From NCBI GenBank assembly GCA_020059605.1, contig JAGVBT010000040.1, positions 1 to 63,056 of the forward strand: DNA of 63,056 nucleotides, given 5' to 3'. Below the pieces are notes generated by a model, which was not told where the DNA came from, made no database searches, and was given only the letters and a program-made list of their open reading frames with translations. The translations under genes and the position numbers were made by a program. This document shows, in pieces, positions 17,219 to 25,793 of this stretch. Origin of the DNA: Deltaproteobacteria bacterium (GTDB lineage Bacteria; Desulfobacterota; BSN033; UBA1163). Every line of letters starts with the position of its first letter. Position 1 is the stretch's first letter.

Positions 17219-17986
17219 ATGGCTTCGGTCAGAAAGCTTGGAGAAACAACCCTTTGGGGGTTGCAGCGAATCGGAAGGATGGGACTTTTCCTGGCCAATG
17301 CCATTCTCTGCGCGGCCACACCTCCCTTAAAAATCTCCTGGATTATCAAACAGATCTGGTTTATCGGATTCCAATCGACCCTGGTCATCCTCCTGACCGG
17401 GGCTTTTTCCGGAATGGTTCTCGGCCTCCAGGGGTTTTACACTCTCAACCGGTTTGGCTCTACTGCCCTTCTTGGCCCCATGGTCGCCCTGTCGCTCATC
17501 AAGGAATTGGGACCCGTTCTCACCGGGTTGATGGTCACAGGAAGGGCCGGCTCGGCCATGACCGCTGAGATCGGGATCATGAGGATCAGTGAGCAGATTG
17601 ACGCCATGGAGCTGATGGGACTCAATCCCTTTCGATACCTTGTCGTTCCAAAACTCATCGCCGCAATGATCGCCCTGCCCTTGCTGACCGCTATTTTCGA
17701 TGTGGTAGGTATTTTCGGCGGCTATTTTGTGGGAGGCAAGTTGCTGGGCGTGGGAGAGGGAACCTACTTCGGCGAAATGTCAAACTATGTGAGATTGGAG
17801 GATGTCCTGGAGGGCCTCTATAAATCTCTCAGCTTTGGAGCGCTCATTGCCTGGATCTGCAGTTACAAAGGCTATCACGCTGGGTTTGGAGCTGAAGGGG
17901 TTAGCAAGGCGACCACTCAGGCAGTTGTGCTCTCATCTGTCCTGATCCTCTTCTGGGATTACATCATGACTTCTCTCCTTTTCTGA
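17219..17986 (+). CDS. mlaE: MlaE-family lipid ABC transporter permease
   Basis: 255-residue inner-membrane protein of the MlaE/TTG2B family, with about five hydrophobic helices and the conserved core LGPVLTGLMVTGRAGSAMTAEIG split by ALSLIKE. It is the permease of the Mla complex, which moves phospholipids between the outer and inner membrane. ATG 17219 fits the family N-terminus (TLWGLQRIGRMGLFL), but no Shine-Dalgarno sequence exists and the promoter lies almost on top of the start. The ATPase gene begins 8 nt after the stop. Confidence 0.94.
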   Translation: MASVRKLGETTLWGLQRIGRMGLFLANAILCAATPPLKISWIIKQIWFIGFQSTLVILLTGAFSGMVLGLQGFYTLNRFGSTALLGPMVALSLIKELGPVLTGLMVTGRAGSAMTAEIGIMRISEQIDAMELMGLNPFRYLVVPKLIAAMIALPLLTAIFDVVGIFGGYFVGGKLLGVGEGTYFGEMSNYVRLEDVLEGLYKSLSFGALIAWICSYKGYHAGFGAEGVSKATTQAVVLSSVLILFWDYIMTSLLF

Positions 17987-17994
17987 GGCGAAAA

Positions 17995-18747
17995 ATGATT
18001 CGGATGGAAGAGATCCATAAATCGTTCAATGGGTTCCCCGTGCTCAAAGGTGTCTCGCTCGAAGTGAAAAAGGGAGAGATTCTCACCCTGATCGGGGGAA
18101 GCGGCCATGGCAAAAGCGTCATCTTGAAGCATATCGTCGGATTGATCAAACCGGACCGGGGTCGCATCCTGATTGACGGCATGGATCTATCCCAATTAAA
18201 AGGAAACCAATTGGAAGCGTTGAGGAGCCGATTTGGTTATCTTTTCCAGGGTGGGGCTCTCTTTTCTTCTCTGACGGTCTTCGACAATGTGGCTTTCCCG
18301 CTCCGGGAAAAGACGAAACGGACCGAAGAGGAGATCAGGGTGAAGGTCCTTCATCAACTGGAGGAGGTAGGCCTTTCCGATGCGGGGCATAAATTTCCCG
18401 CTGAGATCAGCGGAGGCATGCTCAAACGCACCGCCTTCGCACGGGCCCTGGTCACAAAACCTGAGATCATCCTCTTTGACGAGCCCACCACGGGCTTGGA
18501 CCCTGTCATTGCCCATACGATTCTCGACCTCATCCAATCGATCCATGCGAATCTTTCCTTTACGGGGATTATCGTCACTCACGAATTGGGAAGAGTCTTC
18601 CCGATTGCCCACAGGGTGGCCATGCTTTACGAGGGGAGGATCCTCGCCGCAGGATCCCCGGAAGAAATCCTTTCCTCCGGAGACCCGATCGTCCGTCAAT
18701 TCATCAGCGGAAGCGGGGAAGGACCTATCCAGTTCTCAGAGAGGTGA
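17995..18747 (+). CDS. mlaF: MlaF-family ATP-binding protein
   Basis: 250-residue ABC ATPase of the Mla lipid transport complex. Walker A reads GGSGHGKS near residue 33, the signature is SGGMLKRTAFARAL (the MlaF-type M-x-K-R variant), Walker B is IILFDEPTTGLDP and the switch His is in VTHELGR. It sits on the cytoplasmic face of the MlaE permease. The spacing to mlaE (8 nt) and mlaD (4 nt) supports one transcript. Confidence 0.94.
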   Translation: MIRMEEIHKSFNGFPVLKGVSLEVKKGEILTLIGGSGHGKSVILKHIVGLIKPDRGRILIDGMDLSQLKGNQLEALRSRFGYLFQGGALFSSLTVFDNVAFPLREKTKRTEEEIRVKVLHQLEEVGLSDAGHKFPAEISGGMLKRTAFARALVTKPEIILFDEPTTGLDPVIAHTILDLIQSIHANLSFTGIIVTHELGRVFPIAHRVAMLYEGRILAAGSPEEILSSGDPIVRQFISGSGEGPIQFSER

Positions 18748-18751
18748 GCAG

Positions 18752-19192
18752 ATGAAAAAATATAACCTTGAATTGATGGTCGGGCTTTTCTTGATTGCAG
18801 GCGTCCTCTGTCTCGGTTATCTTTCGATCAAACTGGGCAAGATGGAAGTGTTTGGAGCAAAAGGGTATGAGGTCTATGCCATTTTCTCCAATAGCGGAGG
18901 ACTTAAAACCGGATCGAGCATCGTCATTGCTGGCGTGGAGGTGGGACGGGTGAAAGGGATCGTTTTGGAAGATTATCAGGCGCGGGTCGCTCTCACCCTG
19001 TCCAGGGATGTGAAGATCCAGGAGGATGCCATTGCCTCTATCAAAACGAAAGGGCTCGTGGGGGAGAAGTATCTTGAGATTACCCCGGGAGGATCCGAAA
19101 AAATCATTCCTCCGGGGGGAAAAATTCGGGAGACCCTTCCACCTGTGGACATTGAAGAATTGATCTCCAGGCTTCTCTTTGAAAAAATCTGA
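18752..19192 (+). CDS. mlaD: MlaD-family MCE-domain protein
   Basis: 146 residues from ATG 18752 (GAGGTGAG upstream). A single N-terminal membrane anchor (LMVGLFLIAGVLCLGYLSI) is followed by one MCE domain with V-G-R-V-K-G-I, KGLVGEKYLEITPGG and a short tail. MlaD forms the periplasmic hexameric ring of the complex. The family usually runs 150-180 residues, so this is a short form. An in-frame open stretch far upstream (inside mlaF) is not part of the gene. Confidence 0.92.
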   Translation: MKKYNLELMVGLFLIAGVLCLGYLSIKLGKMEVFGAKGYEVYAIFSNSGGLKTGSSIVIAGVEVGRVKGIVLEDYQARVALTLSRDVKIQEDAIASIKTKGLVGEKYLEITPGGSEKIIPPGGKIRETLPPVDIEELISRLLFEKI

Positions 19193-19211
19193 AGAACCAA
19201 GGGTGGCCCGT

Positions 19212-19814
19212 ATGAATCGAATGAATCTCATCCAGGGGGTGCTTTGCCTTGCCCTCGTTTTTGGAATCCCCGCGGCCGGCCTCACAGGCGAGCCTCTGGA
19301 TCAACTGAAAGGGACCACGGACAAGGTCCTCTCCATTTTAGCCGACCCGGCCCTGAAGGGTCCCGGGAAAGCCGGCGAGAGAAGGGAGCTCATCCGAAAA
19401 GCGGTCGATGAACGCTTCGACTGGGAAGAGATGGCCCGCCGTTCCCTCGCCAGGCACTGGGCTCAGAGAACTCCCGAAGAAAAGAGGGAATTTATACCTC
19501 TCTTTAGAGAGTTTCTCGAAAGGGTTTATGCGGATAAGGTGGAGGGTTATTCCTGGAATAAGATTCATTATGAAGAAGAGCGTATCGATGGGGATTATGC
19601 CGCCATCAAGGTCAAAATCTTCACAGCAAAGGATCAGGTCATCCAGGTGGAATACCGGACCCGGAAAAAAGGAAACAACTGGATGGTTTATGACCTCTCC
19701 GCTGAAGGGGTGAGTCTGGTGAGCAATTACCGGACACAGTTCAATGAGATCATTGTCAAATCCTCCTACCAGGAGCTCATAAAAAGGCTGAAGGCCAAAT
19801 CGGTCCAGAACTGA
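19212..19814 (+). CDS. mlaC: MlaC-family periplasmic lipid-binding protein
   Basis: 200 residues from ATG 19212, with AAGGGTGG upstream; a TTG at 19179 inside mlaD is less likely. An N-terminal signal peptide (LIQGVLCLALVFGIPAAG) targets the periplasm. Family features are KAVDERFDWEEMARRSLARHW, EFIPLFREFLERVYADKVEGY and a terminal WMVYDLSAEGVSLVSNYRTQF stretch (split). MlaC shuttles phospholipid between MlaD and MlaA. The 3' end overlaps a small hairpin. Confidence 0.92.
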   Translation: MNRMNLIQGVLCLALVFGIPAAGLTGEPLDQLKGTTDKVLSILADPALKGPGKAGERRELIRKAVDERFDWEEMARRSLARHWAQRTPEEKREFIPLFREFLERVYADKVEGYSWNKIHYEEERIDGDYAAIKVKIFTAKDQVIQVEYRTRKKGNNWMVYDLSAEGVSLVSNYRTQFNEIIVKSSYQELIKRLKAKSVQN

Positions 19815-19830
19815 ACCGGTCCTCCGGTTC
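19813..19830 (+). terminator. hairpin at the end of mlaC
   Basis: GAACCGG-TCCT-CCGGTTC forms a perfect 7-bp stem overlapping the mlaC stop codon and is followed by CTTTCTTCT. It could attenuate transcription between mlaC and mlaA. The tail is pyrimidine-rich, not a pure T-run. Confidence 0.4.
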
Positions 19831-19884
19831 CTTTCTTCTACCGGAACCCTCCCCTGCCTTCAGGGGAATAAAGGAGACGAGAAG

Positions 19885-20694
19885 ATGAAGATATTTTTAC
19901 GACTGCTTTTGCTATTCACTCTATGCCTTATTGTCTTCCCGTCCCCCACCCCTGCCGACCCCGGCGGCTCCAGCATTTTGGGGTCCCCTGCCTTTAAAAC
20001 GGTCTCCGACCCACCTGTCCTGGTGGCACAAATCTCCAGGCCATATTTTGAAGAGGGGGAAAACCCGGAATGGGAAGAGTGGCCGGATACGATTCATGAT
20101 CCCCTTGAGCCCGCGAACCGCATCTTTTTCCACGTGAATGATAAGCTTTATTTTGCGGTCGTTAAGCCCATGGCCTCCGGGTATAAGGCAGTGGTTCCCG
20201 AGGATTTGCGAATCGGTGTAAGAAATTTTTTCTCTAATCTCACCACTCCCGCCCGTTTGGTCAACTGTCTCCTCCAGGCCAAATTTAAAGGCGCTGGAAA
20301 TGAAATGCTCCGTTTTCTTTTAAACTCCACACTCGGTTTAGCCGGTTTTCTTGACCCCGCGAGAAAGGAGCTGGGGATTGAGAAAAAAGATGAAGATTTC
20401 GGTCAGACCCTCGGTTTCTGGGGAATCGGGCCGGTTTTCTATATCGAATGGCCGCTTCTCGGGGGCTCCAGTTTGCGCGATACCTTCGGATACACAGGCG
20501 ACCTTCTCCTCGATCCGAAGATCTACCTGATTGGGTCCGTCCCCCTCAACCTCGCCATTAGAACCTATGATCAGGTCAACGACATCTCTTTCCGTATCGG
20601 AGAATACGAGGATTTTAAAAAAAACGTGCTCGACCCTTATATCGCCAAAAGAGAAGCCTATCACCAGAACCGCAAATATAAGATAAAAAACTGA
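19885..20694 (+). CDS. mlaA: MlaA/VacJ-family outer-membrane lipid protein
   Basis: 269 residues with signal peptide and the MlaA core: DPLEPANRIFFHVNDKLY near residue 77, NFFSNLTTPARLVNCLLQ, LLNSTLGLAGFLDPA and EDFGQTLGFWGIGPVFYIEW (each listed within limits). MlaA removes misplaced phospholipid from the outer leaflet. Many homologues are lipoproteins; the leader here (LFTLCLIVFPSP) does not make a good lipobox, so anchoring may be by the protein itself. It completes an mlaEFDCA set. Its stop overlaps the next start. Confidence 0.93.
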   Translation: MKIFLRLLLLFTLCLIVFPSPTPADPGGSSILGSPAFKTVSDPPVLVAQISRPYFEEGENPEWEEWPDTIHDPLEPANRIFFHVNDKLYFAVVKPMASGYKAVVPEDLRIGVRNFFSNLTTPARLVNCLLQAKFKGAGNEMLRFLLNSTLGLAGFLDPARKELGIEKKDEDFGQTLGFWGIGPVFYIEWPLLGGSSLRDTFGYTGDLLLDPKIYLIGSVPLNLAIRTYDQVNDISFRIGEYEDFKKNVLDPYIAKREAYHQNRKYKIKN

Positions 20695-21194
20695 TGGCTA
20701 TCAATAAAAAAATTCGTCAATTCTTTGTTCCATCTTTAACCCCTGCTTTTCTGATCCGAGCAGGTTGCGTGGCCATCTTTGCCTACGTCCTTTTTGGACA
20801 CCTGCTCACTCCCTTCCGCATCAAAGGGCACAGCATGGAACCCGGCTATCAAAACGGGAGTTTCAATTTTTCCTGGAGATTGCGGTATCTCCTTTCAACC
20901 CCCCGGAGGGGAGACGTTGTGGTGATCCGTTTTGCAGGGCAAAGGGTGATGCTGCTGAAACGAGTGGTCGCTCTTGAAGGTGAAAAGATTGAGTTTCGCG
21001 AAGGAAAGCTTTTCATCAACGGAAAAGAATTGGACGAGCCTTACCGCCAACTCCCTTGCAATTGGGACCTTCCGCCGCGCCAAGTCGAGGCCAATTCCGT
21101 CTACGTCGTAGGAGATAACAGGAGCGGTCCAATACAAAATCATTATTTCGGCCAGACCTCCGTCGCACGGATCCTGGGAGGTCCCTTATGGTAA
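20694..21194 (+). CDS. lepB: signal peptidase I
   Basis: 166-residue S26 peptidase. One N-terminal membrane helix is followed by the catalytic Ser in GHSMEPGY, the catalytic Lys in MLLKRVVALEGE and the GDNRSGPIQNHYFG box. It cleaves signal peptides on the periplasmic side. It starts on the last base of the mlaA stop codon (TGATG), so translation is coupled. The short form with a single helix suggests a secondary enzyme; the main LepB may lie elsewhere. Confidence 0.9.
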   Translation: MAINKKIRQFFVPSLTPAFLIRAGCVAIFAYVLFGHLLTPFRIKGHSMEPGYQNGSFNFSWRLRYLLSTPRRGDVVVIRFAGQRVMLLKRVVALEGEKIEFREGKLFINGKELDEPYRQLPCNWDLPPRQVEANSVYVVGDNRSGPIQNHYFGQTSVARILGGPLW

Positions 21195-21787
21195 ATCCTG
21201 TTGGAAATTTCGAAAAAAAGGTAAAATCTGGCGAGAAAGGATTAGCAAGGAAATCGGCCCCGGGGCAGCCTCCCATGATGTTTAGCGGGATAAAGGTCAA
21301 ATATATCCTCATCGTCCTCTTCCTGATCGCACTGGGAATATGGGGAAGCCTGACCCTCTCGCAAAGCAAAGAAAAAAAGGTGAAGAAGCAGTTTCATCTC
21401 CTCTCGGAGGCGCTTTCGAGAGAACCCGGGGAGAACATCTTCACCCTCGACCAAAAGCTCAAGAAGATTGGCTCCCTTTTCGATGAAACCTGCGACATTC
21501 ATATCCCTGCCCAGTCGCTCTCGGGCCCCCTAATCCGCGATGAAATAACCGGTTATGCCGCCCGCGCCCGCCTCCATTTTGCACAACTCAACATAAAATT
21601 CCACGATTTCGTCATTTCGTTCCCCGCGGAGAGCGAGGCAAGGGTCCGCTTGACCGGCCGGCTAACCGGAAAAACGACCTATGGGGAGGCGGTCGATGAG
21701 GCCCATGAATTGGAGTGCCTTCTAAAGAAGAGTGAAAAGAAATGGGTTTTCAGCTATATCGAAGTTGTCGAGGTTTTGAAAAAATAG
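21188..21787 (+). CDS. uncharacterised membrane-anchored protein
   Basis: 199 residues, family not recognised. ATG 21188 overlaps the end of the signal peptidase gene. After a basic cytoplasmic segment comes one membrane helix (YILIVLFLIALGIWGSLTL), then a ~145-residue exported domain with alternating helix and strand (FHDFVISFP, ARVRLTGRLTGKTTYGEA, WVFSYIEVVEVL). The pattern resembles an NTF2/SnoaL-like fold, but I cannot confirm it. Position suggests a cell-envelope role with the mla-lepB genes. Confidence 0.7.
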   Translation: MVNPVGNFEKKVKSGEKGLARKSAPGQPPMMFSGIKVKYILIVLFLIALGIWGSLTLSQSKEKKVKKQFHLLSEALSREPGENIFTLDQKLKKIGSLFDETCDIHIPAQSLSGPLIRDEITGYAARARLHFAQLNIKFHDFVISFPAESEARVRLTGRLTGKTTYGEAVDEAHELECLLKKSEKKWVFSYIEVVEVLKK

Positions 21788-21838
21788 GAAGTTCACCTCA
21801 ATCATGACCATGCGAGTCCATTCGGGGAGGGAAAAAAG

Positions 21839-22771
21839 ATGAACTACAAGGCATTTGTCGACGAACAGGTTGCTTCTATCCAGGCATCGGTCGGAAATCA
21901 TCTTGCCATCAATGCGCTCAGCGGCGGCGTCGACAGTTCCGTCGTGACGGTCCTGGGACACCGTGCTGTCGGCGACCGGTTGAAGACCGTTTTCGTCGAA
22001 AACGGACTGATGCGCCGGGGAGAACCCGAAAGAGTGGTTCACCTTTTTTCCGGCATGGGGATTCCTGTCCGGTTGGTCGATGCGAAGAAGGAGTTCCTTG
22101 GCGCCCTCAGGGGATTGACCGACCCGGAAGAAAAAAGGAATGCCATTACCAGGACGTTCTATTCCACCGTCTTCGGAAAACTGGTGAGAGAGACCGGTGC
22201 GAAATATCTCTTTCACGGCACCATTCTCACCGATATCGAGGAGACCGTAGCCGGCATCAAACGCCAGCACAACATCCTTGCCCAGATCGGCATCGATCCT
22301 GAGAAGGAATACGGCTACCAGGTGCTCGAACCCCTTAAAACCTTGAGGAAAGACGGGGTCAGAGAGGTGGCAAATATCCTGGGATTGCCTCCTGAGATTT
22401 CCGGGAGAATTCCATTCCCCGGCCCGGCCCTTGCGACCAGGATCGTGGGAGAAGTGACCGAGGAACGGATCGCCACGGTCCGCGAGGCAACATCCATTGT
22501 CGAAGAAGAGCTTGAAAACACGGGCGCGTTTCAGTATATGGCCGTCCTCTTAGGAGACAAGGCGACCGGTATGATCCAGGGAAGAAGAGAATTCGGGCAG
22601 ATCATCGTGGTTCGATGCATCCACAGCGTTGACGCGAGAGCGGCAACGCCCGTGGAACTTCCCTGGGACAAACTGAAACGGATATGCGAACGGATCACAG
22701 CCATCAAGGGGGTGAACCGTTGTCTCTACGATCTCACGCCGAAGCCACCTGCCACCATTGAATACATATGA
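21839..22771 (+). CDS. stand-alone GMP synthase ATP-pyrophosphatase (GuaA C-terminal part)
   Basis: 310 residues covering only the synthetase half of GMP synthase. The PP-loop is SGGVDSSV near residue 29, followed by FVENGLMRRGEPERV, KYLFHGTILTDIEE, the FPGPALATRI loop and the dimerisation domain ending TPKPPATIEYI. The usual bacterial GuaA (~510-525 residues) has a fused N-terminal glutaminase; none is present here and the ATG has its own GGAGGG-rich upstream region. The enzyme would aminate XMP to GMP with ammonia, or with a separately encoded glutaminase as in archaea. It may also serve another PP-loop reaction. Confidence 0.85.
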   Translation: MNYKAFVDEQVASIQASVGNHLAINALSGGVDSSVVTVLGHRAVGDRLKTVFVENGLMRRGEPERVVHLFSGMGIPVRLVDAKKEFLGALRGLTDPEEKRNAITRTFYSTVFGKLVRETGAKYLFHGTILTDIEETVAGIKRQHNILAQIGIDPEKEYGYQVLEPLKTLRKDGVREVANILGLPPEISGRIPFPGPALATRIVGEVTEERIATVREATSIVEEELENTGAFQYMAVLLGDKATGMIQGRREFGQIIVVRCIHSVDARAATPVELPWDKLKRICERITAIKGVNRCLYDLTPKPPATIEYI

Positions 22772-22792
22772 TGGGGCAAGAAAGGGATAACC

Positions 22793-22990
22793 ATGGAGGA
22801 CAAGAAGAAGCTATCGGTCGTCATCGACCACTGGATCGAACATAATGAGAGCCATATGGCCGAGTACCAAAAGTGGGCCGAGAAAGCAGGTCAATTAGGA
22901 CTCGAATCGGCGAAGACGAATATCCAGAAGGCCATCGAAGATCTCAATCAGTGCAACCTCGACCTTAAAAAAGCCCTGAAGGAACTATAA
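22793..22990 (+). CDS. small helical protein
   Basis: 65 residues, predicted almost wholly helical and highly charged, with heptad-like spacing (VVIDHWIEHNESHMAEYQKW; LESAKTNIQKAIEDLNQCN). No known motif. It follows the GMP-synthase-like gene by 21 nt. Compact size and codon use support a real gene; function is unknown. Confidence 0.65.
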   Translation: MEDKKKLSVVIDHWIEHNESHMAEYQKWAEKAGQLGLESAKTNIQKAIEDLNQCNLDLKKALKEL

Positions 22991-22995
22991 ATGAT

Positions 22996-23090
22996 GGTAT
23001 CAGGGTATCCGTATATCAGGAAACAGGGCGCCAGGCCATCAGAAAACCAGGTTTTGCCTGATACCCTGTTATTCTGATATTCTGATGATC
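22996..23090. repeat. intergenic TATCAGG-word repeat with inverted copies
   Basis: The spacer between two convergent genes contains GGTATCAGG (22996-23004) and its exact inverse CCTGATACC (23057-23065), further near copies (GTATATCAGGAAACAGG) and ATTCTGATATTCTGATG. It is built from one word repeated in both directions. The large hairpin it allows may end transcription from both sides. Confidence 0.55.
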
Positions 23091-23091
23091 T

Positions 23092-23661
23092 CTATGGAGT
23101 GGCTGCCTTTCGACCCAATGCGTGGGCCTCCTTTTTGGCTTTCTCGTTCTTATCGATCTCTCCTTTTCCGTAGGCGGAAGCCCGGACCACGGTTAATAAT
23201 TTCAGCCCCGAAAACTTGCACGTGGCCCTGAAGCTGTGAACGATGGGATCGGCCGTATGGACATTGGGATCTCCGCAGACGGTAATCAGGCCGATCTTCT
23301 TTCCCTTCATCATGGGGGCATAGGTCGCGTGCCAATTCCAGCTGCCGTCAAAGAAGGCGCACCAGCGGTCAAGATAAGCCTTCATCTGGGCGGTCATGGC
23401 CCAGAAGTAGAGTGGAACGCTGTGGATGATGGCATCGGCTTCTAGGATCTTCCTGTGAATCGCCGGCATGTCATCCTTGATGACACATACCCCTGTCTCA
23501 TTACACTTCGTACAATCGAGGCATCCCGAAATCTTCTTCCGGCTCAGGATGATCTTCTCCCCCTTTGCCCCCATCTCCCTTGCCCCGCTTAGGGCCTGCT
23601 CCAGCAGAACATCGCTATTTCCACCTACCCGCGGACTTCCAAGCACACCCAGTACCCGCAT
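23092..23661 (-). CDS. flavodoxin-fold NAD(P)H-dependent FMN reductase
   Basis: 189-residue cytosolic protein of the NADPH-dependent FMN reductase / iron-sulfur-flavoprotein class. It starts MRVLGVLGSPRVGGNSDVLL, the FMN-phosphate loop. A CLDCTKCNETGVCVIKDDM segment has Cys spacing seen in iron-sulfur flavoproteins, but with no certain cluster. HSVPLYFWAMTAQMKAYLDR forms the isoalloxazine pocket. It may reduce quinones or metals. GGAGGAGAG precedes the ATG. Confidence 0.88.
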   Translation of the reverse strand: MRVLGVLGSPRVGGNSDVLLEQALSGAREMGAKGEKIILSRKKISGCLDCTKCNETGVCVIKDDMPAIHRKILEADAIIHSVPLYFWAMTAQMKAYLDRWCAFFDGSWNWHATYAPMMKGKKIGLITVCGDPNVHTADPIVHSFRATCKFSGLKLLTVVRASAYGKGEIDKNEKAKKEAHALGRKAATP

Positions 23662-23767
23662 CTCTCTCCTCCTTTCGAGTGGTTATCATAGAAAGCTTAT
23701 ATATCATGACCTTATCAAAGTCAAATCATAGCGAAGTTTTTTTATATGACAAATTTTTATGAGACTC

Positions 23768-23796
23768 TTGACACCTTGTCCCGCAATGAATAAACT
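23768..23796 (+). promoter_or_regulatory. sigma70-type promoter candidate
   Basis: TTGACA (23768-23773), 17-nt spacer, TAAACT (23791-23796) upstream of the uncharacterised gene at 23839. The -35 is perfect and the -10 matches at four of six positions. Confidence 0.5.
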
Positions 23797-23838
23797 TCAT
23801 ATAGTCCTTGTAGCAGAGAGAACGCGGCATGAATAAGT

Positions 23839-24246
23839 GTGTATGAAATGGATTTAAACAATTGGAATTCAGGTCCGGGAAAAATGAAAAAAAACAGAAA
23901 AAAGGAAGAAATTTCAGAGCAAACCCTGGAAAAAGAGGAAGGGTGCGCCTTCAGCTGGGGAAAATTGGTTGAAATGAAGAAGGAAGGAACCCAATTTTTT
24001 GCCGGGGACGGTTTCAAGCGGTTGCGAATACTGGACATCGACGGCAAAACGAAAAACATCCATATGGTCTGTGAGCTGGGGAAAAAAACATGGCCTCTGC
24101 ATTTCGATAAATTGGAGGAATTGCACCGGAAGATTCACAATGGGGAGATCAACCTGATCCCCTACGAAATTGACCGATGGATGCCCACCTGGGGCAACTT
24201 CATCGCCGGTCTCTTTAAATATCTCGGCTGCGATAAGAGGGCGTAA
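23839..24246 (+). CDS. uncharacterised soluble protein
   Basis: Up to 135 residues; family not recognised. Start codon is uncertain: GTG 23839, ATG 23848 and ATG 23884 are all in frame and none has a good ribosome-binding site. After a very basic and acidic N-terminal stretch (KMKKNRKKEEISEQTLEKEE), the main part has GTQFFAGDGFKRLRILDID and NIHMVCELGKKTWPLHFDKL, then HRKIHNGEINLIPYEID. The single domain could bind nucleic acid or a ligand, but nothing decides this. Confidence 0.6.
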   Translation: MYEMDLNNWNSGPGKMKKNRKKEEISEQTLEKEEGCAFSWGKLVEMKKEGTQFFAGDGFKRLRILDIDGKTKNIHMVCELGKKTWPLHFDKLEELHRKIHNGEINLIPYEIDRWMPTWGNFIAGLFKYLGCDKRA

Positions 24247-24582
24247 GCCATCATTCTTCTTCCCCTTGGCCCTGCTTATTTCGCCATTGGCAGGAGGAAG
24301 TGCTTGCCGGTCAATGGCAACCCCTTCATTCTTTCGATTTCTCTTGACAAAAAATGGCAGTTTATTGCTTTCCACCCACATTCTTTCCTTAATATATATA
24401 TTAATATCAATAAGTTGGATTGATAATGTCCTTCTGGCATCATAATTGCTGATCTATCACCTCAGATGCTTCAGTAAATCCGCTTAGAAATTCCAATCGT
24501 TGTGGCTCAAACCCCAGATTGGCATTATTTCTAACGGAGTAAGTCCTGAAAAATCAATGCGAAGAATAGAGGAGGCAGCCTG
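24247..24582. other. 336-nt intergenic region
   Basis: I see no gene here. It contains a short hairpin (TTGCC...GGCAA, 24305-24321), an isolated TTGACA (24344-24349) without a good -10, and a perfect 16-bp AT palindrome TTAATATATATATTAA (24389-24404) that could be an operator. The AT-rich character differs from the flanking genes. AGAGGAGG at its 3' end is the ribosome-binding site of the next gene. Confidence 0.5.
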
Positions 24583-25626
24583 ATGGAAAAACAACCTATT
24601 AAAACAAAAATTGACGATCAGTCATTTGTTGCCTTTCTTGATCAGGTCCAATCGAGACCTTCTGGTTTTCTTTCGGGAGGACAAGATCTTTCCCCCACAG
24701 AAGGGAATGTCCCAGCAATCCCCTTAAGAAATGAAAACCCTGAACAATCCCAACTTGACGATGGGGAAAATGACTTTTTTGAATCAGAATTTGAATCAGA
24801 AAAGGAGGATAACCTTCTTGAGTTTTTCCTAAAGTCTGATACGGAGCCAAAAGAACAACAAAAGGAAAGCCTCTCTTATGAGCAAGACTCCCCTTTTATG
24901 AATTCTTTTCTCACGGAGTTGGTGAATAGCATGAAAAACACCCTCTCCTCCATTTATCATGCCACCGTTCTAACCATGGATAAATTCGACGATGCTGATA
25001 TTAAAAAACGGTCCCATCGCCAGATCAAGGAAGATATCAGAAGAATGGATTCGGTGTTGAATAGCCTATTAAATTTCATCAATATCAATACCCCCATCGC
25101 AAAAACAGACACCCTATCCGTGATTTTTGATGAAATCCTGGAGGCCAATGAGAAACAGCTTCGTGAGAAAAACATCAAGGTCATGAAACGTTGTGAAAAA
25201 AACCTCCCTGAAACTTATATCCACAATGAACAGATCAGGTTTATCCTTCATTCCATTCTTCAGTACGCCGTCTTTTCAACATCCCCGAACGAGACCATCG
25301 GGCTTTTGATGAAATCCTCTGATTTCCATGATGGCATGGACACAAAGAAACCTTCTTCGGAAAGTAAAGAGGGATATGTTGAGGTCGTAGTAGGTTTCAA
25401 TGGGAACAGGAAGCTTTTGAATCCATTAGAAAATTCGGCAGGAACGTCCGAAGACCAAGGGGAAGAAGCGATCGGTTTGATATTGAGATTAGTGAAAGAG
25501 ATCCTTCAAAAAAACCGGGGGAGAATAGCGGTTGAAACCAATGGAAAAAGGCCGAACACCCTCGTTACCCTGAGGTTCCCGATCGAAAGAAGAAAAGTGG
25601 TTTATTATGCGCCCATCACTCTCTAA
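24583..25626 (+). CDS. degenerate histidine-kinase-like protein
   Basis: 347 residues. The first ~110 are acidic and low in structure (DDGENDFFESEFESEKEDN). Residues ~110-170 resemble a DHp two-helix domain (FLTELVNSMKNTLSSIYHAT; RRMDSVLNSLLNFININT), and the rest resembles an HATPase_c domain (EQIRFILHSILQYAVFST; EAIGLILRLVKEILQKNRGRI; TLVTLRFPI). At the place of the phospho-accepting His in H-x-x-(K/R)-N the sequence is VNSMKN, with no His, and the N-box Asn is Gln/Tyr. It is therefore probably a pseudokinase or scaffold. No response regulator is adjacent. The site AGAGGAGG supports ATG 24583. Confidence 0.65.
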   Translation: MEKQPIKTKIDDQSFVAFLDQVQSRPSGFLSGGQDLSPTEGNVPAIPLRNENPEQSQLDDGENDFFESEFESEKEDNLLEFFLKSDTEPKEQQKESLSYEQDSPFMNSFLTELVNSMKNTLSSIYHATVLTMDKFDDADIKKRSHRQIKEDIRRMDSVLNSLLNFININTPIAKTDTLSVIFDEILEANEKQLREKNIKVMKRCEKNLPETYIHNEQIRFILHSILQYAVFSTSPNETIGLLMKSSDFHDGMDTKKPSSESKEGYVEVVVGFNGNRKLLNPLENSAGTSEDQGEEAIGLILRLVKEILQKNRGRIAVETNGKRPNTLVTLRFPIERRKVVYYAPITL

Positions 25627-25793
25627 AAGGCGTTGAAAAATACTTCAAAGGCGGGATCCGGAGATGAAGGGAAATGGAAATATTCAACGAAGTCATGAGG
25701 GGATTTAAGACGGTTAAGGAGGACCCGGCGAACATCCGAGAGAAAATATTCTTGTGATACAGGACGATGCCGAGACAAAAGGAGAGATTGGAT

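Noticed and set aside
18380-18751. Long N-terminal extension of mlaD
   Set aside because: Overlaps mlaF in another frame; ATG 18752 has a good site and fits the family length.
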